From CAINDZ01 sp041908585 (lineage in GTDB: Bacteria > Krumholzibacteriota > Krumholzibacteriia > LZORAL124-64-63), in assembly GCA_041908585.1 (NCBI GenBank), contig JAYRFB010000272.1:1-5443 (forward strand): a stretch of DNA of 5,443 nt, in the 5' to 3' direction. The stretch's first letter is position 1; every line of letters starts with the position of its first letter. Position numbers and translations under genes: made by a program. The notes beneath the pieces were generated by a model, which searched no databases, was not told the origin of the DNA, and saw only the letters and a program-made list of their open reading frames with translations. Shown here one piece after another: positions 5,327 through 5,443 of the stretch.

Positions 5327-5340
5327 GGCCCCGCGGGGCC
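5327..5340 (+). promoter_or_regulatory. GC palindrome in the leader of the rightward gene
   Basis: GGCCCCGCGGGGCC is a perfect 14-bp palindrome between the predicted transcription start and the ribosome binding site. In RNA it would fold as a 5-bp stem with a CGCG loop. It ends 26 bases before the start codon, so it leaves the ribosome binding site free. It is not followed by a U-tract, so attenuation is not directly supported. Confidence 0.4.
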
Positions 5341-5366
5341 AGCCGATCGTCACGCGGGAGCAGGGG

Positions 5367-5443
5367 ATGTCGCGCGCGATCGCCTCGATCGTCTGGAACT
5401 GGCGGCAGGATGCCGCGGCTGGGGCCCGCACCCGGGCCGTGGC
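5367..5443 (+). CDS. 5' end of an unidentified protein gene, truncated by the window edge
   Basis: An ATG at 5367 opens a frame with no stop to the window end (25 full codons), beginning MSRAIASIVWNWRQDAAAG. A GGGAG Shine-Dalgarno ends six bases upstream. A near-consensus promoter precedes it at 5275-5303, so a real gene start is likely. The visible residues show no clear signal peptide, membrane segment or family motif, and I do not recognise the protein. It is divergent from the SGNH hydrolase gene and shares the repeat-bearing control region with it. Confidence 0.5.
   Translation, partial: MSRAIASIVWNWRQDAAAGARTRAV

Noticed and set aside
4880..5431. Minus-strand open frame spanning the repeat array and overlapping the SGNH gene out of frame
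   Set aside because: Arg/Ala-rich composition without motifs. It crosses both promoters and the repeat, and overlaps a well-supported gene in another frame.

Overview
This is a high-GC bacterial window, most of it coding on the minus strand. A secretin-like tail, a type IV pilin-like protein with a prepilin peptidase site, and a Sec-exported peptidase point to a diderm (Gram-negative) bacterium. Nothing here fixes the phylum. Codon third positions are strongly G/C throughout, so no gene looks recently acquired by composition.

Layout from left to right: (1) bases 1-99 hold the 3' end of a plus-strand gene whose last residues resemble a secretin C-terminus (PilQ/GspD type). (2) A strong, symmetrical hairpin at 128-161 separates it from (3) a convergent minus-strand gene (191-859) for a GspG-like type IV pilin or pseudopilin. 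Its 232-base upstream region holds an AT-rich patch with two small inverted repeats and, next to the following gene, a 13-bp hairpin. (4) A classical short-chain dehydrogenase of the YdfG type (1092-1871) lies 29 bases downstream of (5) a secreted S9C/DPP5-type serine peptidase (1901-3997). These two probably form one transcription unit, driven from a palindromic TATAAT element near 4057. (6) A membrane-anchored SGNH/GDSL hydrolase (4099-5106) precedes them with its own promoter. (7) The region 5107-5366 is a divergent control region. It has a good minus-strand promoter, a five-copy 11-bp tandem repeat, and a near-consensus plus-strand promoter with a GC-rich palindrome in its leader. (8) A plus-strand gene of unknown function starts at 5367 and runs off the window.

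Functionally, the left end is linked to envelope secretion or pilus biogenesis. The peptidase probably trims peptides in the periplasm. The dehydrogenase would act on a small hydroxy compound in the cytoplasm, and the SGNH protein probably removes or transfers an acyl or acetyl group at the outer face of the inner membrane. No clear shared pathway joins these genes, and I see no defence, mobile or CRISPR system. The signal least explained by ordinary annotation is the helically phased 11-bp repeat array between the two divergent promoters. Both minus-strand genes nearest it begin with TTG, each behind a clear Shine-Dalgarno sequence.
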